Source: Paractinoplanes brasiliensis | GTDB lineage: Bacteria > Actinomycetota > Actinomycetes > Mycobacteriales > Micromonosporaceae | Direction of reading: 5' to 3' | NCBI RefSeq assembly: GCF_004362215.1 | Contig: NZ_SNWR01000001.1 | Span: forward strand, 2,544,001-2,608,000 | DNA: 64,000 nt | Shown: positions 51,301-59,855 of the stretch, piece by piece | Layout: each line of letters starts with the position of its first letter | Position numbering within the stretch: position 1 is the stretch's first letter | Notes under the pieces: generated by a model | What the model saw: only the letters and a program-made list of their open reading frames with translations | What the model was told of the DNA's origin: nothing | Database searches by the model: none | Translations under genes and position numbers: made by a program

Positions 51301-51992
51301 GCCGGGACCCCCGCGCCCAGGTCGGCGCGGAGCCGCTCAAGGGCCGAACGGGCCTGCCGGCGCATCTGGTCGTCGACCGTGTGGGTGGCGTACCGGGCCT
51401 GGCGATAGACGTCGAGCAGGGCGGCCAGCACCCGCGCGTCGACCTGCTGTTCGCTCAGCAGACGGCCGACCAGGTCGGTGGGGCTGTCGCCGGGGTGCCG
51501 GGGAGTGCCCGCGGCGGCGGCGGCCTGCTCGAGGCGCACCCAGCAGGCGATCACGGCGCGGCGCGGGTCGCGGTCGGTGTCGGACAGCTCCTCGAGGCCG
51601 GCGTCGAGGGCGGCGACCAGTTCCTCGGCCGTACGGGGCTGGTCGGCCGGGCGCTTGCGGTCACGCTTGTTCCGGCCCTTGCGGCGCCGGCGGTCCCGCA
51701 GCAGCGAAACGATCAGCAGGACCAGGACGATCACGACGACCACACCGAGCACGACCAGGGCGGCCGTGTTGATCCAGTCGGGCAGGCCGCGGGCCGGCTC
51801 GGGCGGGGGCGGCGGGCTGGTCTGCACGCCGGACGGAACCGCGGTGGGCAGCAGCGGCGCCTGGGCCGTCGGCTCGTCGCGGACGATCTGCTCGAGGCGG
51901 GGCTCGGACCTGGTCGCGGCGAGCGCGGTGCCGAAGAGCAGCACGAGGACGGCGGCCACGGGCCACCATCGTCGCACTGCCGCGAGGGTCAT
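51297..51992 (-). CDS. DUF4129 domain-containing protein
   Basis: A 231-residue protein. A signal-like first helix (VAAVLVLLFGTALAAT), a periplasmic Pro-rich stretch, a second membrane helix (TAALVVLGVVVVIVLVLLIVSLL) and a cytoplasmic DUF4129 domain with AVIACWVRLEQAAAAAGTPR and LLDVYRQARYATHTVDDQMR. It is the first gene of the five-gene operon. Its ribosome site AAGG lies within the last of three 16-bp direct repeats upstream. Confidence 0.85.
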   Translation of the reverse strand: MTLAAVRRWWPVAAVLVLLFGTALAATRSEPRLEQIVRDEPTAQAPLLPTAVPSGVQTSPPPPPEPARGLPDWINTAALVVLGVVVVIVLVLLIVSLLRDRRRRKGRNKRDRKRPADQPRTAEELVAALDAGLEELSDTDRDPRRAVIACWVRLEQAAAAAGTPRHPGDSPTDLVGRLLSEQQVDARVLAALLDVYRQARYATHTVDDQMRRQARSALERLRADLGAGVPA

Positions 51993-51999
51993 CTGTCCT

Positions 52000-52052
52000 T
52001 ACCTTGAGGCTCTACGAAATACCTTGGGGCTCTACATACCTTGGGGCTCTAC
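52000..52052 (-). repeat. Three direct repeats of 16 bp before the DUF4129 gene
   Basis: GTAGAGCCYCAAGGTA occurs at 52000-52015, 52020-52035 and 52037-52052 on the minus strand; the third begins at the UDG stop codon. Spacings are 20 and 17 bases. Each copy carries an AAGG ribosome-site core, and the last one serves the DUF4129 start. Confidence 0.75.
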
Positions 52053-52789
52053 GAAATCTGGGCCAGCCGCTTCGCCTCGGCGAAGACGTCGTCGAGCATG
52101 GCCGGGGTGAGCTTACCGGTGAAGGTGTTCTGCTGGCTGACGTGGAAGCAGCCGAGCAGATCCGGCACACCCGGCAGGCTGACCCGGGCGCCGTGACCGA
52201 ACTTCGGGCGCGGCACCGGCGGCCGGGTGCCGTAGACCGCGGTCATCGCGGGCCACCACGCCTGCCAGGCGAAAGCCCCGAGCGCGACGACCGCCTTGAG
52301 GGTCGGGCGGATCAGTTCGAGCTCGCGGTGCAGCCAGGGGGCGCAGGTGTCGCGCTCCTCCGGCAGAGGTTTGTTGTCGGGCGGGGCGCACCGGACGGCG
52401 GCGAAGATCCGCAAGTGGCGCAGCGTGAGACCGTCGTCGGCGGAGACGCTCGTCGGCTGGTTGACCAGGCCCGCGCGGTACAGCGCGGCGAACAGGACGT
52501 CACCCGAACGGTCGCCGGTGAAGATGCGGCCGGTGCGGTTGCCGCCGTGCGCGGCCGGCGCCAGGCCGAGGATGGCGATCTCGGGGTCGGCAACGCCGTA
52601 ACCGGGGACCGGGCGCCCCCAGTAATCCTGGTCGCGGAACGAGGCACGCTTGGTGACGGCGACCTCCTCACGCCAGGCGACCAGGCGCGGGCAGGCGAAA
52701 CAACCCGCGACCTCGGCGTCCAGCACGCTGAGTGAGGCCGCCTGGGCCGCGGCGGCTTGCGCTTCTTCGGGCGTACGAGTGGGGCTCAC
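52049..52789 (-). CDS. Uracil-DNA glycosylase, family 5 (UdgB-like)
   Basis: A 246-residue DNA repair glycosylase. The first cysteine pair is in GCFACPRLVAWREEVA (4Fe-4S ligands), then LGLAPAAHGGNRTGRIFTGDRSGD with the GLAPA active-site motif, RCAPPDNKPLPEERDTCAPW with more Fe-S cysteines, and FHVSQQNTFTGKL. Family 5 enzymes remove uracil and hypoxanthine in high-GC and thermophilic organisms. GTG start, close downstream of the LppU-like gene on the same strand. Confidence 0.93.
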   Translation of the reverse strand: MSPTRTPEEAQAAAAQAASLSVLDAEVAGCFACPRLVAWREEVAVTKRASFRDQDYWGRPVPGYGVADPEIAILGLAPAAHGGNRTGRIFTGDRSGDVLFAALYRAGLVNQPTSVSADDGLTLRHLRIFAAVRCAPPDNKPLPEERDTCAPWLHRELELIRPTLKAVVALGAFAWQAWWPAMTAVYGTRPPVPRPKFGHGARVSLPGVPDLLGCFHVSQQNTFTGKLTPAMLDDVFAEAKRLAQIS

Positions 52790-52799
52790 CCGGATCTTT

Positions 52800-53186
52800 C
52801 TACGCCCTGGGCTTGAGACACAGGAGGTAGCCCTCGTCATCGCGGGAGGCGTAGACGTAGAACTCCTCTTTCTCCTGGAAGAACTTGTTACAGGAATCGC
52901 TCTGGGTCGAGTTCTCGCCGTCGACCCGCGCCACGACGCTGAACCGCGCCTCGGCCGACGAGCAGTCGACCAGGTCGGCGCCGGTCTCGGTGGTGCCCTC
53001 GTCCTCGACCTTCTTGTCGGAGGCGATGCAGTCACCGGCCTTGGCGTCGCGGGCGCCGTCACCGCCGAGGAACAAACCGCTGAGCGCGTAGACCGCCGCC
53101 GCCACGACCAGCCCGGCGACGACGGCCGCGACCACCATGCCGCCCCGGCGGGACGGGGACGCTTCGGCCTTAACTGCAGTGCTCAC
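52800..53186 (-). CDS. LppU/SCO3897-like protein, short paralogue
   Basis: A 128-residue protein with one hydrophobic helix (MVVAAVVAGLVVAAAVYALSGLF) and an extracytoplasmic domain with four cysteines: AGDCIA, VDCSSAEARFSVVARV, SDSCNKFF and YLLCLKP. The domain matches that of the next upstream gene position by position, so the two are paralogues. Function unknown; two disulfides are likely. It has no lipobox. Confidence 0.8.
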   Translation of the reverse strand: MSTAVKAEASPSRRGGMVVAAVVAGLVVAAAVYALSGLFLGGDGARDAKAGDCIASDKKVEDEGTTETGADLVDCSSAEARFSVVARVDGENSTQSDSCNKFFQEKEEFYVYASRDDEGYLLCLKPRA

Positions 53187-53258
53187 GGGGGGTCCTCCTC
53201 CAGCGGGTGGTCGCAGCCGCGACTTTAGTGACCGGCCCGTGGTGTGGCGAGCCTGCCG

Positions 53259-54017
53259 TCAGCCATTCGGGCGCAGGCAGAGGACGTAACCGTCGCCCGC
53301 GGTGCTGCCGTAGACGTAGAAGGGCTCGTCGGCGGGGAAGAACCTGTCGCAGGCGGTGCTGTTCGGGGAGCTCTCGCCCTCGACGCGGGCCACCACCGTG
53401 TACTCCGCTCGCGCCGACGAGCACTCGACCACCTCGGCGGAGGTCTCGGTGGTGCCGGAGCCGGCCACCGGGCCCACGGCGGCAAGGCAGTCGCCGGCCT
53501 GGGCACCCTTGGCCGGGTCGGCCGCGGCGGCGACGATCGCGCTCACCCCGAAGACGCCGAGGCCGACCAGCAGCACCCCGGCCAGGCCGACCGCCAGCAG
53601 CACGATTTTGAGGACGCTGGTGTTCCTGGTGCCGGGCGCGCCCGGTTGCGGGTAGCCGGGGTAGGGCTGACCCGGGAAGGACTGGCCGGGATAGGGCCGG
53701 CCGGCGGATGGATAACCGGGCTGACCGAGCGGCGGGCCGGGGGGCGGGTAGCCGGTGTGGCTCGGCGGCGCACCGTAGGCAGGCTGCCAGAAGCCCGGCC
53801 CGCCGGGGTGCGGCTGACCGGGCTGCGGCACGGGCGGGCTCTGCAGGGCGCTCGGCTGCGATGCGAGCGGGCTCTGCGAAGCGCCCGGCTGCGCGTATTC
53901 CGGGGCCGGGGCCGGCGGGACGGCCAGGCCGTCGGTGGGTGGGGGTTGAACCGGAGGCGGGAAGGACGCTTGCGGCGCGAAGGTGGGGTCGGGAGGCGGC
54001 GGGGGCGCGTCGCTCAC
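53259..54017 (-). CDS. LppU/SCO3897-like protein with Pro-rich N-terminus
   Basis: A 252-residue protein. The first 130 residues are Pro/Gln/Tyr/Gly-rich (repeats such as PGQPYPGYPQPGAPG), then a membrane helix (IVLLAVGLAGVLLVGLGVFGVSAIVA) and the same four-Cys domain (AGDCLA, VECSSARAEYTVVARV, STACDRFF, YVLCLRP). It has the build of actinobacterial proteins in which a disordered cytoplasmic arm precedes a small external domain. It lies 72 bp upstream of its paralogue; a tandem duplication is likely. Confidence 0.82.
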   Translation of the reverse strand: MSDAPPPPPDPTFAPQASFPPPVQPPPTDGLAVPPAPAPEYAQPGASQSPLASQPSALQSPPVPQPGQPHPGGPGFWQPAYGAPPSHTGYPPPGPPLGQPGYPSAGRPYPGQSFPGQPYPGYPQPGAPGTRNTSVLKIVLLAVGLAGVLLVGLGVFGVSAIVAAAADPAKGAQAGDCLAAVGPVAGSGTTETSAEVVECSSARAEYTVVARVEGESSPNSTACDRFFPADEPFYVYGSTAGDGYVLCLRPNG

Positions 54018-54104
54018 AGGGTGGTCCTTTCCGCGGCCCGGCCCTGGGGCGGCCGGATCAGCGGAGCAGACAGTAGCGACCGCGAAGAATCCTCGCGACC
54101 CCGT

Positions 54105-55148
54105 TCAGCGGCCGGCCGGGGTGGGCGGCGTCACGGTCGGCGCGCCGGGCGACTCGGGCGGTGCTGCGGGCGAACTCGGAGCCGACGGTGACGTCGCCGA
54201 GCCGGCCGGAGCGGGCGGCCTCGCCGAGCCGTCGTCCGTGGCGTCCGGCTCGGGAACACCGCCGCTGCCCGCGGAGGGCGCCCCGAACGGCGCCGCCTCG
54301 GGGCAGTACGGGTAGCCCATCGAGCGGGAGTGGGAACCCTCGCCGGTTTCCGGGTCCTCGCACCAGGCGTTGCCCATCTGGATCGGCGCGCCCTCCTGGT
54401 CGAACAGGCGCGCGCCAGGCACCAGCTTGCCCGTGCTGTCATAGACGAAGACGTCGGTGATGTAGTCGTACGGGTTGCCACCGGAGTAGCCCGCGTCGTC
54501 GTAGCCGGGGTTGCGCACGTCGCTGTCCGCGCTGAAGAACACGCCGATCGCGAACAGCACCAGGAACACCGCGCCGACGTTGAGCACGTAGCGCTGCCAG
54601 CCCTCGCGGCCCAGGCGGCGCTGTCCGACCAGGATCGACGCGATGACACAGCCGGCCAGCAGGATCAACGCGACCAGCGTGCTGCCGCCGATGCGGGGCA
54701 GCAGGCCGGGCCGGTTGCCGCTGGCGTCGAAGAGGTAGGCCACCGCCATCGCGCCCAGGTAGCCGCGCAGCACCCACCACGCGGGGAGCAGCAGCCGCAG
54801 GAAGTCGCTGGCCCGGGGGTAGCCGATCACCGGACCGATCCTGACGTCGGCAGGCTCGAGCACCCGCATCACCTGCGCCCGCACCTCGGCCGGGGTCACC
54901 CATGGGCTCTTGGGCGGCTCGGGGAAGCCGCCCACGTAACCTGCCGCGGTGGCGCGCAGCTCGGCCGCGTACGCCTCCGGGGTGCCCAGCCGGTCGGTCA
55001 GGGTGACCGTGTCCTCGGCGCGGATCTCGGCCAGGTGCTCCGGCAGGTCTTCGAGGAGCTCGGCGCGGGTGGCCTCGGGCAGGTCGGCCAGGGCCGCGCG
55101 GACCCGCTCGACGTACTCGGTGATCTCGTCCTGTGCCGTGGAGTTCAC
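54105..55148 (-). CDS. HAAS-domain membrane protein partner of PadR
   Basis: A 347-residue protein. The N-terminus YVERVRAALADLPEATRAELLEDLPEHLAEI is the HAAS helical signalling domain (DUF1700-like), then four hydrophobic segments (for example LLPAWWVLRGYLGAMAVAYLF) and an external Pro/Ser/Ala-rich tail. HAAS proteins are coupled to PadR regulators in many Gram-positive bacteria and are thought to sense or relay membrane state. GTG overlaps the PadR stop by four bases. Confidence 0.85.
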   Translation of the reverse strand: MNSTAQDEITEYVERVRAALADLPEATRAELLEDLPEHLAEIRAEDTVTLTDRLGTPEAYAAELRATAAGYVGGFPEPPKSPWVTPAEVRAQVMRVLEPADVRIGPVIGYPRASDFLRLLLPAWWVLRGYLGAMAVAYLFDASGNRPGLLPRIGGSTLVALILLAGCVIASILVGQRRLGREGWQRYVLNVGAVFLVLFAIGVFFSADSDVRNPGYDDAGYSGGNPYDYITDVFVYDSTGKLVPGARLFDQEGAPIQMGNAWCEDPETGEGSHSRSMGYPYCPEAAPFGAPSAGSGGVPEPDATDDGSARPPAPAGSATSPSAPSSPAAPPESPGAPTVTPPTPAGR

Positions 55149-55474
55149 GCCGTCTCCCGCTCGCGAAGCAGATCGTCCATCGTGGATGCGAAGCCGTGCC
55201 ACACTTTGCCCGATCGCTGCAACTCGGCGCGGCCGGCCGTGTTGAGCCCGTAGTACTTGCGGTGCGGGCCCTCGATGCTCGGAACGACGTAGCTGTTCAG
55301 ATAGCCCCCGGCGAACAGGCGGCGCAGTGTGCCGTAAACCGAGGCGTCGCCGACGTCCTCGAGCCCGGCGGCGCGCAGGCGGCGCAGGATGTCGTAGCCG
55401 TAACCGTCCTCGTCGCGCAGGGCGGCGAGCACGGCCAGGTCGAGGACCCCCTTGAGCAGCTGGGTCGTATCCAC
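55145..55474 (-). CDS. PadR family transcriptional regulator
   Basis: A 109-residue winged-helix repressor starting at GTG (VDTTQLLKGVLDLAVLAAL). GYGYDILRRLRAAGLEDVGDASVYGTLRRLFAGGYL is the recognition region and PHRKYYGLNTAGRAEL the wing, as in PadR-like short regulators. Its promoter overlaps its start: TTGACG, 18 bp, TACTGT, then seven bases to the GTG, giving a leaderless mRNA. A palindrome in the spacer suggests autoregulation. Confidence 0.92.
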   Translation of the reverse strand: MDTTQLLKGVLDLAVLAALRDEDGYGYDILRRLRAAGLEDVGDASVYGTLRRLFAGGYLNSYVVPSIEGPHRKYYGLNTAGRAELQRSGKVWHGFASTMDDLLRERETA

Positions 55475-55481
55475 GCGATGG

Positions 55482-55511
55482 ACAGTACTTCGCAATGCGA
55501 AATACCGTCAA
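55482..55511 (-). promoter_or_regulatory. Leaderless padR promoter with palindromic operator
   Basis: On the minus strand: -35 TTGACG (55511-55506), an 18-base spacer, -10 TACTGT (55487-55482), then seven bases to GTG. The spacer contains TTCGCATTGCGAA (55501-55489), a perfect inverted repeat around one base. GACAGTAC at 55481 recurs as GACAGTAGTAC at 55515, a second possible half-site. Confidence 0.65.
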
Positions 55512-55544
55512 GACGACAGTAGTACCCGCCCGGCCACGGACAGT

Positions 55545-56449
55545 TCAGGCGAGGCTGAAGCAGATGCCGTCGAGGATGTCGTGCTCGGAGGCGATGACCG
55601 ACTCGTGACCGGAGCGCTCCATGATCGTGCGGAGGATGAGGGCGCCGGCGCCGATCACGTCCGCCCGGCCCGGGTGCATGACGGGCAGCGCGAGGCGCTC
55701 GGCGACCGGCATGGCCAGCAGCTCGGCGGTCACGCGGGACACGTCGGCCAGGCTCACCTCGGCGTGGTGGATGCGCGAGGGATCGTAGAGGGAAGGTTTT
55801 GCGCCAGCGCCGTGACGGTGGTGACCGTGCCCGCCAGGCCCACCAGGGTCTTCGCCTCGCGACCCGGCACAGCGGTCAGCGCGATGTCGACCGCGGCGGT
55901 GATGTCCCGTACGGCGTTGTGGATCTCCGCAGCCGAGGGCGGGTCACTGTGGATGTGGCGCTCGGTCATCCGCACGCAGCCGATGTCCATCGAGATCGCG
56001 TGGTCGACGCCGTCCGAGCCGGTGACGAACTCGGTCGAGCCGCCGCCGATGTCGACCACGAGGCAGGGCCGCTCGGCGCTCAGGCCGGCGACCGCGCCCG
56101 TGAACGAGAGCCGGGCCTCCTCGTCACCGGTGATCACCTCGGGGTCGACGCCGAGCACACCGCGCACCATGTCCCGGAACTCCTGCGCGTTCTCGGCGTC
56201 GCGCGAGGCCGACGTCGCGCACATGCGCACCCGGTTCACGCCCAGCTCGGCGATCTCCGCGGCATAACCCAGCAGAGCCTTCCGCGTACGGGATATGGCG
56301 CCCTTGGACAGACGCCCGGTGCGGTCGACCCCCTCGCCCAGGCGAACGATCTCCATGCGGCGGGCGACATCGGTGAGCCCGCCGTCGCCGACGTCCGCGA
56401 TGAGCAGGCGGATCGAGTTGGTGCCGCAGTCGATCCCGGCCACCCTCAT
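55545..56449 (-). pseudogene. Ppx/GppA phosphatase with a one-base frameshift
   Basis: The N-terminal frame starts MRVAGIDCGTNSIRLLIADV and carries the phosphate-binding DIGGGSTEF, as in exopolyphosphatase/pppGpp phosphatases, but stops early after VTALAQNLPSTIP. The usual continuation, here LYDPSRIHHAEVSLADVSR followed by VMHPGRADVIGAGALILRTIMERSG, lies in another frame. One base is missing within the C-run opposite 55790-55793; adding it restores a product of about 301 residues. The C-terminal part is well conserved, so the lesion is recent or a sequence error. The start overlaps the argA-like stop by four bases (ATGA). It normally ends the eno-ftsB-DUF501 set. Confidence 0.85.
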
Positions 56450-56940
56450 AGGTGCAGCAGCATTCTCGTGTTCCCCAGCGTGTTGGGCTTGACCCGTTCC
56501 AGGTCGAGGAATTCGGCCACACCCTCGTCGTACGAGCGAAGAAGTTGCTCGTAGACGGCGTGCGGGACGGGAGCGCCGTCGATCTCGGTGAACCCGAACG
56601 AGCCGAAGAACCGGGTCTCGAACGTCAGGCAGAACACCCGCGCCACCCCCAGCTCGCGGGCCACCTCGATCAGGCGGTCGACAATGCGGTGACCGATCTT
56701 CTGCCCCCGGTGAGCCGGATCGACCGCGACCGTACGGATCTCGGCCAGGTCCTCCCACATCACGTGCAGGGCGCCGCAGCCGACCACGCGATCGCGCTCG
56801 TCGACGGCGACCCAGAACTCCTGCACCGACTCGTACAGGGTGACCGTCGCCTTGCTGAGCAGCCGCCGGTCGGCCGTGTACTCGTCGACCAGGGCGCGGA
56901 TCGCCCGGATGTCCTGGGTGCGCGCGCGCCGGATCTCCAC
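56446..56940 (-). CDS. N-acetylglutamate synthase-like GNAT protein
   Basis: A 164-residue GNAT protein starting at GTG (VEIRRARTQDIRAIRALVDEY). The acetyl-CoA region is AEIRTVAVDPAHRGQKIGHRIVDRL, and RVFCLTFETRFFGSFGFTEID is a segment seen in the short actinobacterial ArgA (Rv2747 type), which starts arginine synthesis. The call depends on that resemblance; other GNAT roles remain open. Two bases separate it from the DUF501 stop, and it is coupled to the ppx-like gene. Confidence 0.8.
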   Translation of the reverse strand: MEIRRARTQDIRAIRALVDEYTADRRLLSKATVTLYESVQEFWVAVDERDRVVGCGALHVMWEDLAEIRTVAVDPAHRGQKIGHRIVDRLIEVARELGVARVFCLTFETRFFGSFGFTEIDGAPVPHAVYEQLLRSYDEGVAEFLDLERVKPNTLGNTRMLLHL

Positions 56941-56942
56941 CG

Positions 56943-57440
56943 TCAGTCTTCCCGTTTGACGCAGGGGCCCTCGGCCCACCACGGCTCGACGACGTCGCGG
57001 ACCTCGTCCCCGAAAGGATTCACGCCGCGCCCGGCCGCGAGCGCGTGCCCGAGATGGACATGCAGGCACTTCACCCGATCGGGCATGCCGCCCGCGGCGA
57101 CATGTGAGATCTCCGGCACGTCCTCGATGGCCTTGCGGCGGGCCAGGTAGTCCTCGGCGGCCCGCGCGTAGTGCGCGGCCAGCTCGGGGTCGGTCGCCAG
57201 GCGGTCCTGCATGTCACGCATGACCCCGGCCGACTCCAGACGGCTGCACGCGGCGGTGGCGTGCGGACAGGTCAGGTAGTAGAGCGTCGGGAACGGGGTG
57301 CCGTCGTCGAGGCGGGGAGCCGTCTCGACCACGTCCGGATTGCCACAGGGGCAGCGGTGCGCGATCGCACGGGTGCCGCGGGGAGGGCGGCCGAGCTGGG
57401 CCTTGACGATTTCCAGATCTTCTTCGGTGGGTTCAGGCAT
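56943..57440 (-). CDS. DUF501 domain-containing protein
   Basis: A 165-residue protein. The DUF501 signature includes the cysteine cluster AHRCPCGNPDVVETAPRLDDGTPFPTLYYLTCP and CSRLESAGVM, with a CLHVHLGHALAAG motif toward the end. The family is actinobacterial and sits between ftsB and ppx in most genomes. The cysteines might bind a metal. Function unknown. It starts one base after the ftsB stop. Confidence 0.92.
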   Translation of the reverse strand: MPEPTEEDLEIVKAQLGRPPRGTRAIAHRCPCGNPDVVETAPRLDDGTPFPTLYYLTCPHATAACSRLESAGVMRDMQDRLATDPELAAHYARAAEDYLARRKAIEDVPEISHVAAGGMPDRVKCLHVHLGHALAAGRGVNPFGDEVRDVVEPWWAEGPCVKRED

Positions 57441-57441
57441 T

Positions 57442-58284
57442 TCAGTCGGGGGACTCCGCGTCGGCGGCTCGGACGCTGCTCCACAGCGTGTCGTACCAGC
57501 GGTCGGGTGCGGCCGCCGGGGCTTTCTGACCGGCCTCGGCGGCGGCGCCAGCCGGGTCGGTGAACACCAGGAGAGGGGTCTCCCCCGATCGTACGTAGAA
57601 CAGGATCTCGCGGGCCTGGGCCCGGATGTACTCCGGGTCCTGCCACTTCTGCAGCTCCTGCGCCTTCTGTGCGATCAGCTCCCGCTGCTCGGCCTGGTCG
57701 GCCTCGAGCTGGGCGATCTGCGACTCCTGGGCCAGGTAGACCCGCAGGGGGTAGGTGTAGGCGAGGGCCAGCGCGACGAAGATGACGATCAGAACCGTCG
57801 CGCGGCCGGTCAGTGCTCGCGGCCGCGGGGCGACGGTGCGCTTGGTGGCGCCCCGGCCTGCGTTTCCCGTACGCCGGGAGGCCGCGGGACGATTGAGCGC
57901 GGTCCGCTTGACGCTCCTGGTCGGGCCGCCCGCCCTGCCGTTGCCCGTCCGGCCGGCACCGCTTCGGGTCGCGCCGCCACGGAACCCGTCGCTCGCGCCG
58001 CTGCCGGACCTGCTACCCGCGCGGCCACCATCGCCGCCGGCGCCTCCGCGTCTCGTCTCACCGGATTTATCGCCATCCTTGGCGCTTTTACCGATTTGCC
58101 GGTTTTTTCGTGACTTATCGGTCGGCTCGGGATCGCGCTTCGAACTGTCGCGGCCCGCGTCGCTACTTCCGCCACCGCGCCGAATATTTCCGGTATTCCG
58201 GACAGGGCCGGTGGTGTGGGCGCGCGACGATCCGGGGCGGCGGGACGGACCCTGACCGCTCGGTGATCGTCGCTGTGTCGTCAC
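57442..58284 (-). CDS. ftsB: FtsB/DivIC-like septum formation initiator
   Basis: A 280-residue protein. A long disordered, Arg/Gly/Ser-rich cytoplasmic N-terminus (about 150 residues) precedes one membrane helix (VLIVIFVALALAYTYPLRVYL) and a coiled coil (IAQLEADQAEQRELIAQKAQELQKWQDPEYI), then the FtsB/DivIC motif AREILFYVRSGETPLLV. It acts in the divisome with FtsL and FtsQ. GTG start. The N-terminal extension is much longer than in E. coli but usual in actinobacteria. The gene is 89 bp after eno. Confidence 0.9.
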   Translation of the reverse strand: MTTQRRSPSGQGPSRRPGSSRAHTTGPVRNTGNIRRGGGSSDAGRDSSKRDPEPTDKSRKNRQIGKSAKDGDKSGETRRGGAGGDGGRAGSRSGSGASDGFRGGATRSGAGRTGNGRAGGPTRSVKRTALNRPAASRRTGNAGRGATKRTVAPRPRALTGRATVLIVIFVALALAYTYPLRVYLAQESQIAQLEADQAEQRELIAQKAQELQKWQDPEYIRAQAREILFYVRSGETPLLVFTDPAGAAAEAGQKAPAAAPDRWYDTLWSSVRAADAESPD

Positions 58285-58373
58285 CCCAACCCCTCCGTCA
58301 CGTGTTGCGGCGCCCGCTGAAACCTATGCCCGTTTCCGCGGACGCCACAACTCCATGATCTAGCGGGCGTTCG

Positions 58374-59657
58374 TCACGCGGTGCGGTAACGCGGGAAAGC
58401 GCCCGCACCGGCGTACCGGGCCGCGCCTTCCAGCTGCTCCTCGATGCGCAGGAGCTGGTTGTACTTCGCGACCCGGTCGGACCGGGCCGGGGCGCCGGTC
58501 TTGATCTGGCCGCTGCCCACCGCGACGGCCAGGTCGGCGATCGTGGTGTCCTCGGTCTCACCGGAACGGTGGCTCATCATCGTCTTGAAACCCGCCCGGT
58601 GGGCCAGGTCGACGGCGTCGAGCGTCTCGGTCAGCGAGCCGATCTGGTTCACCTTGACGAGCACGGCGTTGGCCGCGTTCTCGGCGATGCCCCGGCCGAT
58701 GCGGGTCGGGTTGGTGACGAACAGGTCGTCGCCCACGATCTGGATCTTGTCGCCCAGCTCCGTGGTCATCGCGCTCCAGCCGGCCCAGTCCTCCTCGGAC
58801 AGCGGGTCCTCGATCGAGACGATCGGGTAGTCGGCGGCCAGCTTGGCGTAGTACGCGATCATCTCGTCGGTCGACTTCGGGTTGCCCTCGAAGACGTACG
58901 ACCCGTCCTTGAAGAACTCGGTCGCGGCGACGTCCATGGCCAGGACGATGTCGCTGCCCAGCGAGAAGCCGGCGGCCTGCACGGCCTCGGCGATCAGGTC
59001 GAGGGCGGACGCGTTGGACGGCAGGCTCGGGGCGAAGCCGCCCTCGTCGCCCAGGCCCGTCGAGAGGCCCTTCTTCTTCAGCACCGACTTGAGCGCGTGG
59101 TAGACCTCGGCGCCGGTGCGCAGGGCCTCGCGGAAGGTCGGGGCGCCGATCGGCGCGATCATGAACTCCTGCACGTCGACGTTCGAGTCGGCGTGGGCGC
59201 CACCGTTGAGGATGTTCATCATCGGCACCGGCAGCACGGCGGCGTTGGGGCCACCGACGTAGCGGAACAGCGGCAGCTCGGCGCTCAGCGCGGCCGCCTT
59301 GGCCACCGCGAGGGACACGCCCAGGATCGCGTTGGCGCCCAGCTCGCTCTTGTCGGCGGTGCCGTCCAGGTCGAGCATCTTCTGGTCGATGAGGCGCTGC
59401 TCGCTGGCCTCGTAGCCGACGAGCTCGTCGGCGATCTTGTCTTCGACGTTCGCAACCGCCTTCTCGACGCCCTTGCCCAGGTAACGGCCCTTGTCGCCGT
59501 CCCGCAGCTCGATCGCCTCGAAAGCGCCGGTGGAGGCGCCCGAGGGCACCGCGGCGCGGCCGACCGTGCCGTCGTCGAGCCCCACCTCGACCTCGACGGT
59601 CGGGTTGCCCCGGGAGTCCAGGATCTCGCGCGCGACGATCGCTTCGATGGTGGCCAT
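58374..59657 (-). CDS. eno: Enolase
   Basis: A 427-residue enolase, converting 2-phosphoglycerate to phosphoenolpyruvate. MATIEAIVAREILDSRGNPTVEVEV is the classic N-terminus; the catalytic and metal sites lie in EFMIAPIGAP, GDEGGFAPSL, SIEDPLSEEDW and SHRSGETEDTTIADLAV. Start ATG with GGGAG upstream. It leads the set eno - ftsB - DUF501 - argA-like - ppx. Confidence 0.97.
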   Translation of the reverse strand: MATIEAIVAREILDSRGNPTVEVEVGLDDGTVGRAAVPSGASTGAFEAIELRDGDKGRYLGKGVEKAVANVEDKIADELVGYEASEQRLIDQKMLDLDGTADKSELGANAILGVSLAVAKAAALSAELPLFRYVGGPNAAVLPVPMMNILNGGAHADSNVDVQEFMIAPIGAPTFREALRTGAEVYHALKSVLKKKGLSTGLGDEGGFAPSLPSNASALDLIAEAVQAAGFSLGSDIVLAMDVAATEFFKDGSYVFEGNPKSTDEMIAYYAKLAADYPIVSIEDPLSEEDWAGWSAMTTELGDKIQIVGDDLFVTNPTRIGRGIAENAANAVLVKVNQIGSLTETLDAVDLAHRAGFKTMMSHRSGETEDTTIADLAVAVGSGQIKTGAPARSDRVAKYNQLLRIEEQLEGAARYAGAGAFPRYRTA

Positions 59658-59855
59658 GTGTCGTGTCGCTCCCTCTGTCAAGGCAGCCATCACTGAAATG
59701 CCGGCTGCCGTTACCTCTTGCCGAGGCTGCTGTTCACCGACCGCGACCCTGCGGCCGACCACGGCACTGAGCGTATCGAGCCGTCCCCGCGCTCGTACGG
59801 TTGCCCTTGGGTTTTGTCTCAGGTCCGGCCCGGGGTCACCGATTACCCGGGCACT

